64,000 bases of DNA from Deltaproteobacteria bacterium (GTDB taxonomy: Bacteria > Desulfobacterota > Desulfovibrionia > Desulfovibrionales > Desulfovibrionaceae). The stretch lies in NCBI GenBank assembly GCA_031285295.1, contig JAITWK010000028.1, positions 1-64,000 on the forward strand, read 5' to 3'. This document shows, piece after piece, positions 52,329-59,153 of the stretch. Position 1 is the stretch's first letter. Every line of letters begins with the position of its first letter. The translations under genes and the position numbers were made by a program. The notes below the pieces were generated by a model. The model was not told the origin of the DNA. It worked only from the letters and a program-made list of their open reading frames with translations, and did not search any database.

Positions 52329-53228
52329 TTACTTTGCGTCAGGGATGGCGTCCGGGAAGAACAACTGTTTGCCCTGAAGCTGATAGCGGGCGATGATTTG
52401 CTGGCCGCGCTCGGAGACCAGCCAATCGGCGAACTGTGTGGCTTCCTTGATTTTTACCGATGGATATTTGGCCGGATTGACCGGAATTACGCCGTAGGGG
52501 TTGAACAGCCCCTTGTCGCCTTCCACCAAAATTTCCAGCGAGGTGGGCGGCGTTTTGCCGAACTTTTGCTGAATAAAGGTGCCGCGATCGGCCAGGGCGT
52601 AACCGTTCATTTCCTCAGCCATAATCAGGGTTTTGCCCATGCCTTGCCCGATGCTCTTGTACCAGTCGCCTTGCGGCATTTCAAAGGTGACTTTGCGTTC
52701 CTTGCCGCCGCTCTTGAGGGCTTGTTCGGTTTTGAGCATGGGCAGGCCGGAGTTTTTCCAGAGCGACAGTTCCTTGGCGTGGGTGCCGCTGTCATCGCCG
52801 CGCGAGATGAACGGCGACCGCTTTTCGGCAATCAGGCGCAAAGCATGGTAAACGTCCTTTTCGGCCTTGATGCCCGCCGGGTCAGCGGCCGGGCCGACCA
52901 GCACAAAGTCGTTGTGCATCACTTCGTAACGGGTGGTTCCCCAGCCGTCTTGCACAAACTGGATTTCGCGCTCGGGATCATGCACGAAAATGACATCCAC
53001 GTTGCCGTCAATGCCGTCACGGATGGCCGCGCCGGTGCCTTTGGCCAGCACCAACACTTCGATGCCGGTATCTTTTGTGAATTCAGGCAACAAGTAATCC
53101 AGCAGGCCGGAATCGCGGGTGCTGGTGGTGGTGGACATCTTGATGCTTTCTGCGGCGATGGCCGCAACGGCAAAGGAAATGGTCAGCGCCAATGTCAGCG
53201 CCAGAGCAGCGAAAAGGGTTTTCCTCAT
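52329..53228 (-). CDS. tupA: Tungstate-binding periplasmic protein
   Basis: A 299-residue periplasmic protein with a signal peptide (1-26, FAVAAIAA|ESI). It carries the TupA oxyanion motif TTTSTRDSGLLDYLLPEF directly after the mature N terminus, and the ISRGDDSGTHAKELSLW block. TupA proteins bind tungstate very tightly and discriminate against molybdate far better than ModA. The gene begins the tup operon, in keeping with a tungsten-dependent AOR at its end. Confidence 0.92.
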   Translation of the reverse strand: MRKTLFAALALTLALTISFAVAAIAAESIKMSTTTSTRDSGLLDYLLPEFTKDTGIEVLVLAKGTGAAIRDGIDGNVDVIFVHDPEREIQFVQDGWGTTRYEVMHNDFVLVGPAADPAGIKAEKDVYHALRLIAEKRSPFISRGDDSGTHAKELSLWKNSGLPMLKTEQALKSGGKERKVTFEMPQGDWYKSIGQGMGKTLIMAEEMNGYALADRGTFIQQKFGKTPPTSLEILVEGDKGLFNPYGVIPVNPAKYPSVKIKEATQFADWLVSERGQQIIARYQLQGKQLFFPDAIPDAK

Positions 53229-53327
53229 GTTGGTGTCTCCTGCGATTTGCGCGTATGTTTATATGGCGAAAGGCAAAATATTCCAAAACGCAAGCCCTAA
53301 AGAAAAATCTTTCTCAGTTTGCCATAA

Positions 53328-53341
53328 TGTCAAGTTTGACA
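53328..53341. promoter_or_regulatory. Palindrome upstream of tupA
   Basis: TGTCAAGTTTGACA, an almost perfect dyad including a TTGACA box on the minus strand, about 100 bp ahead of tupA. Candidate promoter or operator. Confidence 0.35.
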
Positions 53342-53456
53342 CAATAAGCCCAGGCGAATATTTAACAAACATAAACGCGGCGGATGGCGTTGCATTAATG
53401 CCAGACGCCGAAAGATTGAAAGACCGGAATACACACTTAGAAGTTTTTCAAACCTC

Positions 53457-53485
53457 TTGCCATAGTCCCGTTTTGGGACTATAAA
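53457..53485 (+). promoter_or_regulatory. higB promoter with embedded operator
   Basis: -35 TTGCCA and -10 TATAAA are exactly 17 bp apart. A perfect dyad ATAGTCCC-GTTTT-GGGACTAT (53462-53482) fills the spacer and overlaps both boxes. The expected start of transcription falls at the higB ATG (53492). Confidence 0.7.
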
Positions 53486-53491
53486 TACTCC

Positions 53492-53794
53492 ATGAGAATA
53501 ATCGCTCTTCCTACACTAAGGAATTTTTGGGAAAGTAATCCGGCCTATGCGGACGCAAAAATTCCATTAGAGGCTTGGTACACATACACTCGCAAGGCGA
53601 ATTGGACATCACCCGCTGAACTCAAGACAGAGCTTCGAAACGCCAGTATTCTCAAAGAAGGCCGGGTTATTTTTAATATTGCCGGGAATAAATACCGTCT
53701 TGTGGTCAAAATCAACTATCACAAAAAGATAGTTTTTATACGCTTCATTGGTACGCATGAGCAATATGATGCCATCGACGCACAAACGATATAA
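53492..53794 (+). CDS. higB: HigB-type toxin
   Basis: A 100-residue RelE-superfamily mRNA interferase of the HigB family: MRIIALPTLRNFWE, ADAKIPLEAWYTYTRKANW, GRVIFNIAGNKYRLVVKINY and the closing IRFIGTHEQYDAID. HigB toxins cut mRNA on the ribosome. Toxin-first order with higA 10 bp downstream is typical. No ribosome-binding site precedes the ATG, and the promoter leaves almost no leader, so the mRNA may be leaderless. Confidence 0.92.
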   Translation: MRIIALPTLRNFWESNPAYADAKIPLEAWYTYTRKANWTSPAELKTELRNASILKEGRVIFNIAGNKYRLVVKINYHKKIVFIRFIGTHEQYDAIDAQTI

Positions 53795-53804
53795 GGAGGA
53801 CGCT

Positions 53805-54170
53805 ATGCAAATCAGACCAATACACACAGAAGATGACTACCGCGCGGCTCTGCTTCGCGTGGAAGCCCTCATGGATGCGGAGGAAGGAACGCTGGAAAGT
53901 GACGAACTTGATGTTCTGGTGACTCTTGTTGAAGCCTACGAAAAAAACTTATGCCCTATAGATATTCCTGATCCCATTGAGGTCATTAAATTCTACATGG
54001 AACAGAATGATATGACACCAAAGGACTTGCAACCCATGATCGGACGGATGAACCGCGTATATGAAATCCTGAACCGGACGCGCCCTCTTACCTTGCCCAT
54101 GATTCGCAAGTTGCACAGCGAACTCAATATCCCTGCCGAAAGCCTGATTAAAGAGCCCGCATACGCCTAA
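53805..54170 (+). CDS. higA: HigA-type antitoxin
   Basis: A 121-residue partner of HigB. The N-terminal half (LLRVEALMDAEEGTLESDEL, then DVLVTLVEAYE) is helical; the C-terminal half is a degenerate helix-turn-helix (MTPKDLQPMIGRMNRVYEIL, then PLTLPMIRKLHSELNIP) that should bind the promoter dyad. Strong site AAGGAGGACGCT before the ATG. Its last 23 bases overlap an antisense antitoxin remnant. Confidence 0.9.
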   Translation: MQIRPIHTEDDYRAALLRVEALMDAEEGTLESDELDVLVTLVEAYEKNLCPIDIPDPIEVIKFYMEQNDMTPKDLQPMIGRMNRVYEILNRTRPLTLPMIRKLHSELNIPAESLIKEPAYA

Positions 54171-54348
54171 TGCGGGAAACTGCTGGTATTCCGCCGAAAG
54201 CCTTACAGACCTGACGAAGGGCAATCAGGAATTCGTCTATCTCGCCATCGGCAAGAAAATCATGGAGCGTTTCCGCCGCAAGCTGCGGATCGCTCTTGAA
54301 CAGCTCAGCCGCCACGTCATCAAAAAGAACGACTCCATTTATCTTCAT
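54148..54348 (-). pseudogene. Addiction-module antidote remnant
   Basis: A 66-residue frame resembling the N-terminal half of HigA-type antidotes: FKSDPQLAAETLHDFLADGE, IDEFLIALRQVCKAFGGIPA. The helix-turn-helix part that should follow GGIPAVS is missing and replaced by RIRRMRAL as the frame runs into the end of higA. Its start overlaps the stop of a toxin remnant by ATGA, preserving the original operon junction. Confidence 0.6.
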
Positions 54349-54524
54349 GGCTTCCTCCTATCAATATCATTTTTATGTAATACCGATGTAGCCATATCAA
54401 CTCTCTGCGTTCTCTTGTCGCCAGCACAAAGCAACATGACTATCGTCTGTCCGTGCCATGCGTAGTAAATGCGATAGCCGGGGCCATATGGCTGTATTCG
54501 TGTGTGAGCAGTTAGCCAGCGTGA
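54345..54524 (-). pseudogene. Addiction-module killer-protein remnant
   Basis: Translation of the minus strand gives YGPGYRIYYAWHGQTIVMLL then CAGDKRTQRVD, the C-terminal half of the RelE-like killer proteins (usual form GPGYR...LLGGGDKxTQ). The N-terminal half is absent: an in-frame stop, which is the stop of the XRE antitoxin gene, lies directly upstream. The frame ends in ATGA overlapping the antidote remnant. A decayed third module. Confidence 0.6.
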
Positions 54525-54884
54525 TTAAGCTGGCTGCATGACTTCACGCACCACATCAGGATGACGGGCAGCTATCTTTAATAAGGTACGCGCTGCCCCG
54601 GAAGGCTCTCGCCGTCCCTGTTCCCAATCATGCAATGTCCGCACGGAAATGCCCAACATGGCGGCAAACTGTTGCTGCGACATCTCAAGCTGCATTCTGG
54701 CATCCAGAGACAAACGCTGTTCCACGCTGATCGTATCTTCAGTCACATTTCCAGCTTTGTCAGTGATTCGCCGCACAAGAGAACCGTCAGCCTGAGGCAA
54801 CAGCTCTGTCTTACGCACAGGGCGCAGCATTGCGCCGCTGGGATCGTCCAGCATTTGCCGCAAAAGTTCAGTTGTCTTATTCAT
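54525..54884 (-). CDS. XRE-family antitoxin
   Basis: A 119-residue DNA-binding antitoxin. The C-terminal part is a helix-turn-helix of the NadS/HigA-2 type (LEMSQQQFAAMLGISVRTLH, then DWEQGRREPSGAARTLL). The N-terminal half is a basic, toxin-binding segment. ATG 54884 follows AGGAGT and overlaps the toxin 3' end by eight bases. Toxin-first order, with a 25-bp palindrome upstream of the toxin as the probable operator. Confidence 0.87.
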   Translation of the reverse strand: MNKTTELLRQMLDDPSGAMLRPVRKTELLPQADGSLVRRITDKAGNVTEDTISVEQRLSLDARMQLEMSQQQFAAMLGISVRTLHDWEQGRREPSGAARTLLKIAARHPDVVREVMQPA

Positions 54885-55191
54885 CGAAACACTCCTTGAG
54901 CTTGCGCAACCATTGACGCGGCACATCGTCACGCTCATTCTTGCCGTAAGCTGCCACTAGAACAATCTGCCCTGCCTCTGTTCGCAGGAAATAGATTACC
55001 CGTGCGCCACCACGTTTTCCCTTGCCTTGAACTTGCCAGCGAATTTTACGACAACCGCCAGTTTCAGGAATCAAATCCCCTGCTTCCGGGCGTTGGCACA
55101 AATACCACTGCAATTCCAGAAACCGTTCATCCGTGAACAACTCGTCACGCACAGCGGCAAAAGGTGCAAGCTCTATGAACTCGTAGTACAT
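54877..55191 (-). CDS. RelE/HigB2-type toxin
   Basis: A 104-residue toxin: YYEFIELAPFAAVRDELFTD, ELQWYLCQRPEAGDLIP, GCRKIRWQVQGKGKRGGARV then IYFLRTEAGQIVLVAAYGKNE. This is the HigB2/RelE-like group that pairs with XRE antitoxins. The start is ATG 55191, six bases after the palindrome; earlier in-frame starts lie within the operator. Paired with the XRE gene by an eight-base overlap. Confidence 0.88.
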   Translation of the reverse strand: MYYEFIELAPFAAVRDELFTDERFLELQWYLCQRPEAGDLIPETGGCRKIRWQVQGKGKRGGARVIYFLRTEAGQIVLVAAYGKNERDDVPRQWLRKLKECFDE

Positions 55192-55196
55192 GCACG

Positions 55197-55221
55197 CTCT
55201 ATACGGCATTGCCGTATAGAG
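55197..55221. promoter_or_regulatory. 25-bp perfect palindrome, toxin operator
   Basis: Twelve-base arms CTCTATACGGCA and TGCCGTATAGAG flank a single T (55209). It ends six bases before the toxin start codon and overlaps TATA-like -10 sequences, so bound antitoxin should block transcription. Confidence 0.75.
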
Positions 55222-55257
55222 CGCAATCAAAATTATTTGAAACAGAACTATTAAAAC

Positions 55258-55296
55258 GCAAAAAAGCCCTCACAGATTTTCTCTGTAAGGGCTTTG
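55258..55296 (-). terminator. Terminator of tRNA-Asn
   Basis: On the minus strand AAAGCCCTTACAG / CTGTGAGGGCTTT with a seven-base loop is followed by a T tract; about ten bases after the tRNA. Confidence 0.85.
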
Positions 55297-55304
55297 GAGC
55301 TTTC

Positions 55305-55380
55305 TGGCTCCCCGGCACGGGATTGAACCGCGGACCTAGTGATTAACAGTCACCCGCTCTGCCTGCTGAGCTACCGGGGA
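55305..55380 (-). tRNA. tRNA-Asn (anticodon GUU)
   Basis: Complete cloverleaf on the minus strand: acceptor TCCCCGG / CCGGGGA, D arm GTAGCTCAGC, anticodon loop CTGTTAA with anticodon GTT, T arm GGTTCAATCCC, discriminator G and encoded CCA (55305-55307). This is a substrate of the Tgt enzyme at 4.9-6.2 kb. Confidence 0.96.
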
Positions 55381-55497
55381 ATAATGCGCCGAGAACCTGC
55401 GGCTCAAGGCGCGAAGTTGGAGATACTCATATTCCGGGGCTTCGTCAATAAAAAAATTAACCCAAAATGTGGCATGCCCCGTTTTTTTCAGCTTTTC

Positions 55498-55526
55498 TTG
55501 ACGCGAAAGGCCAATTAGAATAGCAT
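55498..55526 (+). promoter_or_regulatory. Putative sigma-70 promoter of lysS
   Basis: TTGACG and TAGCAT are separated by 17 bp and lie about 57 bp ahead of the lysS start. Confidence 0.45.
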
Positions 55527-55582
55527 TATTTGTTTGTTGCAACAATGTTAATCAGCCGTTTCAAATAAATTTGGAGTACGTC

Positions 55583-57196
55583 TTGGAAAATCAAAGCGAT
55601 AAGATCGAAAAGAGTGCGAAGAGCCAGAAAAGCAAGATCAAACTGCCCGTAAAATCGCCGCATGTGGATTATTTCATGCCCCTGCTTGAAGGTCTGGATG
55701 CCCAGAACGAATTGAACGAGGTGGTCAAGGGCCGCGTGGCCAAGGCCTGCGAACTTCTGGACGAAAACCTCAATCCTTACGCCAACGGTTTTCGCAAAAC
55801 TGCTTCCAGTGCCGAACTGCTCGCGGCTTACGGCAACGCTGACGCCGAAGCGCTGGAAAATTTGGAAAAAAGCGGCCAGAACTTTACCCTGGCCGGGCGC
55901 GTACTCAGCATGCGCTCTTTCGGCAAGGTGGCCTTCTTTGTGCTCCAGGATGGCAGTGGGCGCATCCAGTGCTACGCGGCCAAGGAAGATTTGTCGGAAG
56001 AGGATCACAAGCTTTTCAAAAAAGTCGATGTGGGCGATATAGTGGGCGTTTCCGGCCAGCTTTTCCGCACCAAAACCGACGAACTGACCCTCAAGTGCCT
56101 CAGCTTCACCCTGCTCACCAAATCCATCCGTCCTCTGCCGGAAAAATATCACGGACTCAAAGATCAGGAACAGCGCTACCGCCGCCGTTATGTTGACCTC
56201 ATCGTCAACCCCTCCACCAAGGATATTTTTGAAAAGCGCGTGGCCATCATCCGCGAATTGCGCCGCCTGATGGAAGAAGCGGGCTTTTTGGAAGTGGAAA
56301 CCCCGATTTTGCAGCCCATTCCTGGCGGGGCCACGGCCAAGCCGTTTTTTACTCATCACAACGCCCTGGATTTACAGCTTTATTTGCGCATCGCTCCCGA
56401 GCTCTACCTCAAAAGATTGCTGGTAGGCGGTTTTGAAAAGGTCTTTGAGCTTAACCGCAGCTTCCGCAACGAAGGCATCTCCACCCGGCACAACCCGGAA
56501 TTCACCATGTGCGAATTCTACTGGGCTTATGCCACGTTTGAAGATCTGATGGACTTCACCGAACACCTGTTCTCCAGCATCGCGCAAAAAATTTGCGGCA
56601 CTACCAAGATTAACTACCAGGGTCAGGAAATCGAACTGGCCAAGGGCAGTTGGACGCGCATGTCCTTTCTGGAGTCGCTGGAAAAAATCGGTGGTCATGG
56701 CCCGGACATGTACAACAACCCGGAACGGATCATCGAATATGTTAAAAAGCATGGCGAGAAAGCAGTGGCTGGTGAAAAACTCGCCAAGCTCCAGACCAAG
56801 CTTTTTGACATCGATGTGGAGCCCAAGCTGATTCAGCCGCATTTCATCTATCATTACCCCACGGATATCTCGCCGCTTTCCCGGCGCAACGCGGATAACC
56901 CGGAAATAACCGACCGTTTCGAGCTGTTCATTACCGGACGCGAACTGGGCAACGCCTTTTCCGAACTCAACGACCCGGCCGACCAGCGCTCCCGCTTTGA
57001 GGACCAGGTGGCGGAAAAAGAAGCCGGTGACGAGGAAGCGCACTACATGGACGAAGATTACCTCCGCGCCCTGGAATACGGCATGCCCCCGGCTGCCGGG
57101 CAGGGCATCGGCATCGACCGTCTGGTAATGCTGCTTACCGACTCGCCTTCCATCCGCGAAGTCATCCTCTTCCCGACCCTGAAGCCGGAGAACTAG
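55583..57196 (+). CDS. lysS: Lysyl-tRNA synthetase, class II
   Basis: A 537-residue enzyme that charges tRNA-Lys. Order: anticodon-binding OB fold (~75-180, GRVLSMRSFGKVAFFVLQDG), class II motif 1 (KRVAIIRELRRLMEEAGFLE), motif 2 (FRNEGISTRHNPEFTMCEFY) and motif 3 (GMPPAAGQGIGIDRLVMLLT). The usual length is ~500; a Lys-rich N-terminal tail is extra. The start is placed at TTG 55583, well spaced from GGAG; a TTG four codons upstream is possible. First gene of a run with the Lol and Bam genes. Confidence 0.95.
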   Translation: MENQSDKIEKSAKSQKSKIKLPVKSPHVDYFMPLLEGLDAQNELNEVVKGRVAKACELLDENLNPYANGFRKTASSAELLAAYGNADAEALENLEKSGQNFTLAGRVLSMRSFGKVAFFVLQDGSGRIQCYAAKEDLSEEDHKLFKKVDVGDIVGVSGQLFRTKTDELTLKCLSFTLLTKSIRPLPEKYHGLKDQEQRYRRRYVDLIVNPSTKDIFEKRVAIIRELRRLMEEAGFLEVETPILQPIPGGATAKPFFTHHNALDLQLYLRIAPELYLKRLLVGGFEKVFELNRSFRNEGISTRHNPEFTMCEFYWAYATFEDLMDFTEHLFSSIAQKICGTTKINYQGQEIELAKGSWTRMSFLESLEKIGGHGPDMYNNPERIIEYVKKHGEKAVAGEKLAKLQTKLFDIDVEPKLIQPHFIYHYPTDISPLSRRNADNPEITDRFELFITGRELGNAFSELNDPADQRSRFEDQVAEKEAGDEEAHYMDEDYLRALEYGMPPAAGQGIGIDRLVMLLTDSPSIREVILFPTLKPEN

Positions 57197-57210
57197 GCGC
57201 GGGCCGGGTT

Positions 57211-58458
57211 ATGCGCTTTGAATTCTTCATAGCCCTGCGCTACTTGCGGGCCAAACGCAAACAGTCGTTCAGCAACGTCATTGCAGTCATTTCCATGCTC
57301 GGCGTGGCTGTGGGCGTGGCCGCGCTGATTGTGGCCATGGGCGTGATGAACGGCTTTTCCACGGATTTCCGCGAGCGCATTCTGGGCATCAACGCGGAAA
57401 TCCTGGTACAGGGCTATACCAAAGACCAGCACGAACTGCGCGAAACCCTGCTGGCCGTGCCCGGCGTCAAGGCGGTAACCCCGCACCTTTACACCGAGCT
57501 GATGCTCTCCACCAACAGCAAGGTTAAAGGCGTGCTCCTGCGCGGCATTGACGTTGAAACCGCGCCGGAAGTAATCACGGCCCTGCAAAAACTGGAAGAC
57601 GGCGATCTGCAAAGCCTGGCTCCGCAGGATGCAATTGAAGGTGAGGCGGAAGAGCGCCGCGTCCCGCGCATCATTATCGGACGTCAGTTGGCCGACCGCA
57701 TGGGCGTACACCTGGGACAGCGCGTTCACCTGCTGGCCCCGGCCGGCACCCAAAGCAGCGCGGGTTATTCGCCGCGCATCCGCCCCTTTGTCGTTTCCGG
57801 CTTTTTCGCCACCGGCATGGCCGATGTAGACCTCTATTTCGTGTTCACCGGCCTTGAAGCCGCACGCGACATGCTCAGTCTGCGCGGCGGCGACTGGATA
57901 AGCGGTTTTGAACTGACCGTGGATGACGTTTTTGCCGCCGATCAAACCGCCGTACTGGTGCGTCAGGCCCTGGGCGATCGTTTTCAGGTCTATCCCTGGA
58001 CCGAAACCAACCCGCAACTCATGGCCGCCCTCAAACTTGAGGCACTGGCTCTCGGCATCGTGCTCACACTGCTTATTGCCGTTGGCTCTTTCAGCATCAT
58101 CACCACGCTAATCATGCTGGTTATGGATAAAACCAAGGATATCGCCATTATGATGTCCATGGGGGCAACGCGGCGCTCCATCCGCAAAATCTTCATGCTG
58201 CAAGGGGTGATTATCGGCGGGCTTGGCACGGCAGCCGGTTTCGCCATTGGCCTCGCCCTATGTTTTTCGTTGCAGCGCTATAAATTCATCAAATTGCCGC
58301 CCGGTGCCTATCTTACCGATTATGTGCCGGTACTGCTGGAAGGGCCGGAGCTTGTGTTGATCGCTCTCGGCACCATATTCATCTGCTTTTTGGCCACACT
58401 TTACCCGGCGGCCCAGGCGGCCAAGCTGGTTCCGGTGGAGGCGCTGCGCAGCGAATGA
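57211..58458 (+). CDS. Lipoprotein-releasing ABC permease (LolC/LolE family)
   Basis: A 415-residue inner-membrane protein with one N-terminal span (~22-45), a large periplasmic domain (~46-265) and three C-terminal spans, the LolC/LolE plan. It releases outer-membrane lipoproteins from the inner membrane to LolA. N-terminal FFIALRYLRAKRKQSFSNVI and C-terminal LYPAAQAAKLVPVEALRSE are typical. Only one permease gene is present, so it may work as a homodimer. It overlaps lolD by four bases and lies 14 bp after lysS. Confidence 0.92.
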   Translation: MRFEFFIALRYLRAKRKQSFSNVIAVISMLGVAVGVAALIVAMGVMNGFSTDFRERILGINAEILVQGYTKDQHELRETLLAVPGVKAVTPHLYTELMLSTNSKVKGVLLRGIDVETAPEVITALQKLEDGDLQSLAPQDAIEGEAEERRVPRIIIGRQLADRMGVHLGQRVHLLAPAGTQSSAGYSPRIRPFVVSGFFATGMADVDLYFVFTGLEAARDMLSLRGGDWISGFELTVDDVFAADQTAVLVRQALGDRFQVYPWTETNPQLMAALKLEALALGIVLTLLIAVGSFSIITTLIMLVMDKTKDIAIMMSMGATRRSIRKIFMLQGVIIGGLGTAAGFAIGLALCFSLQRYKFIKLPPGAYLTDYVPVLLEGPELVLIALGTIFICFLATLYPAAQAAKLVPVEALRSE

Positions 58459-59153
58459 ATAACGAACTCTATACCTTACGCGGCCTGAGCAAGAACTACG
58501 CAGGCCCGGTAGAGACGCTGCAAGTGCTGAAAAGCATCGACCTCGTCATTACCCAGGGCGAGACAGTCGCGGTAGTGGGAGCTTCCGGTTCCGGCAAATC
58601 AACTCTCTTGCATATTCTCGGCACTCTTGATACCCCAAGTGCTGGCGAGATTCTTTGCCGTGGCCTCAGCCTTACCGGACTGGGTGAGGAAGAAAAAGCC
58701 GCTTTTCGCAATCGGGAAATCGGTTTTGTTTTCCAGTTCCACCACCTGCTGGCGGAATTCAACACTCTGGAAAACGTGGCCATGCAGGCGATCATTGGCG
58801 GAATGTCCAAAAAGAAAGCTCTGGCCGATGCGGCGCGGATGCTGGAACTGGTAGGCCTGAAAGAACGGCAAAATCACGCTGTGACCACCCTTTCCGGTGG
58901 TGAACGCCAGCGGGCGGCCATTGCCAGGGCCATGCTGGGACGCCCCCGCGTTCTGCTGGCTGACGAACCTACGGGCAACCTGGACGAAAAAACCGGTCGG
59001 CAGGTTACGGATCTTCTGCTGGACTTGAACCGGCAACTCGGATCCACTTTGATTATTGTTACGCACAACCCGGAAATAGCCGGAAAAATGCAGCGCTGCC
59101 TTGAGCTTAAAGACGGTCAGCTGCACGAAAAAAATATTGGGGTGAGCGCATGA
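58455..59153 (+). CDS. lolD: Lipoprotein-releasing ABC ATPase
   Basis: A 232-residue ATPase: Walker A GASGSGKSTLLHILG, Q-loop FVFQFHHLLAEFN, signature LSGGERQRAAIARAML, Walker B VLLADEPTGNLDEKTG, then IIVTHNPEI. It powers the Lol permease encoded directly upstream. The FQFHHLLAEF segment is characteristic of LolD within the MacB/LolD group. ATGA overlaps on both sides couple its translation to the permease and to bamA. Confidence 0.94.
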   Translation: MNNELYTLRGLSKNYAGPVETLQVLKSIDLVITQGETVAVVGASGSGKSTLLHILGTLDTPSAGEILCRGLSLTGLGEEEKAAFRNREIGFVFQFHHLLAEFNTLENVAMQAIIGGMSKKKALADAARMLELVGLKERQNHAVTTLSGGERQRAAIARAMLGRPRVLLADEPTGNLDEKTGRQVTDLLLDLNRQLGSTLIIVTHNPEIAGKMQRCLELKDGQLHEKNIGVSA

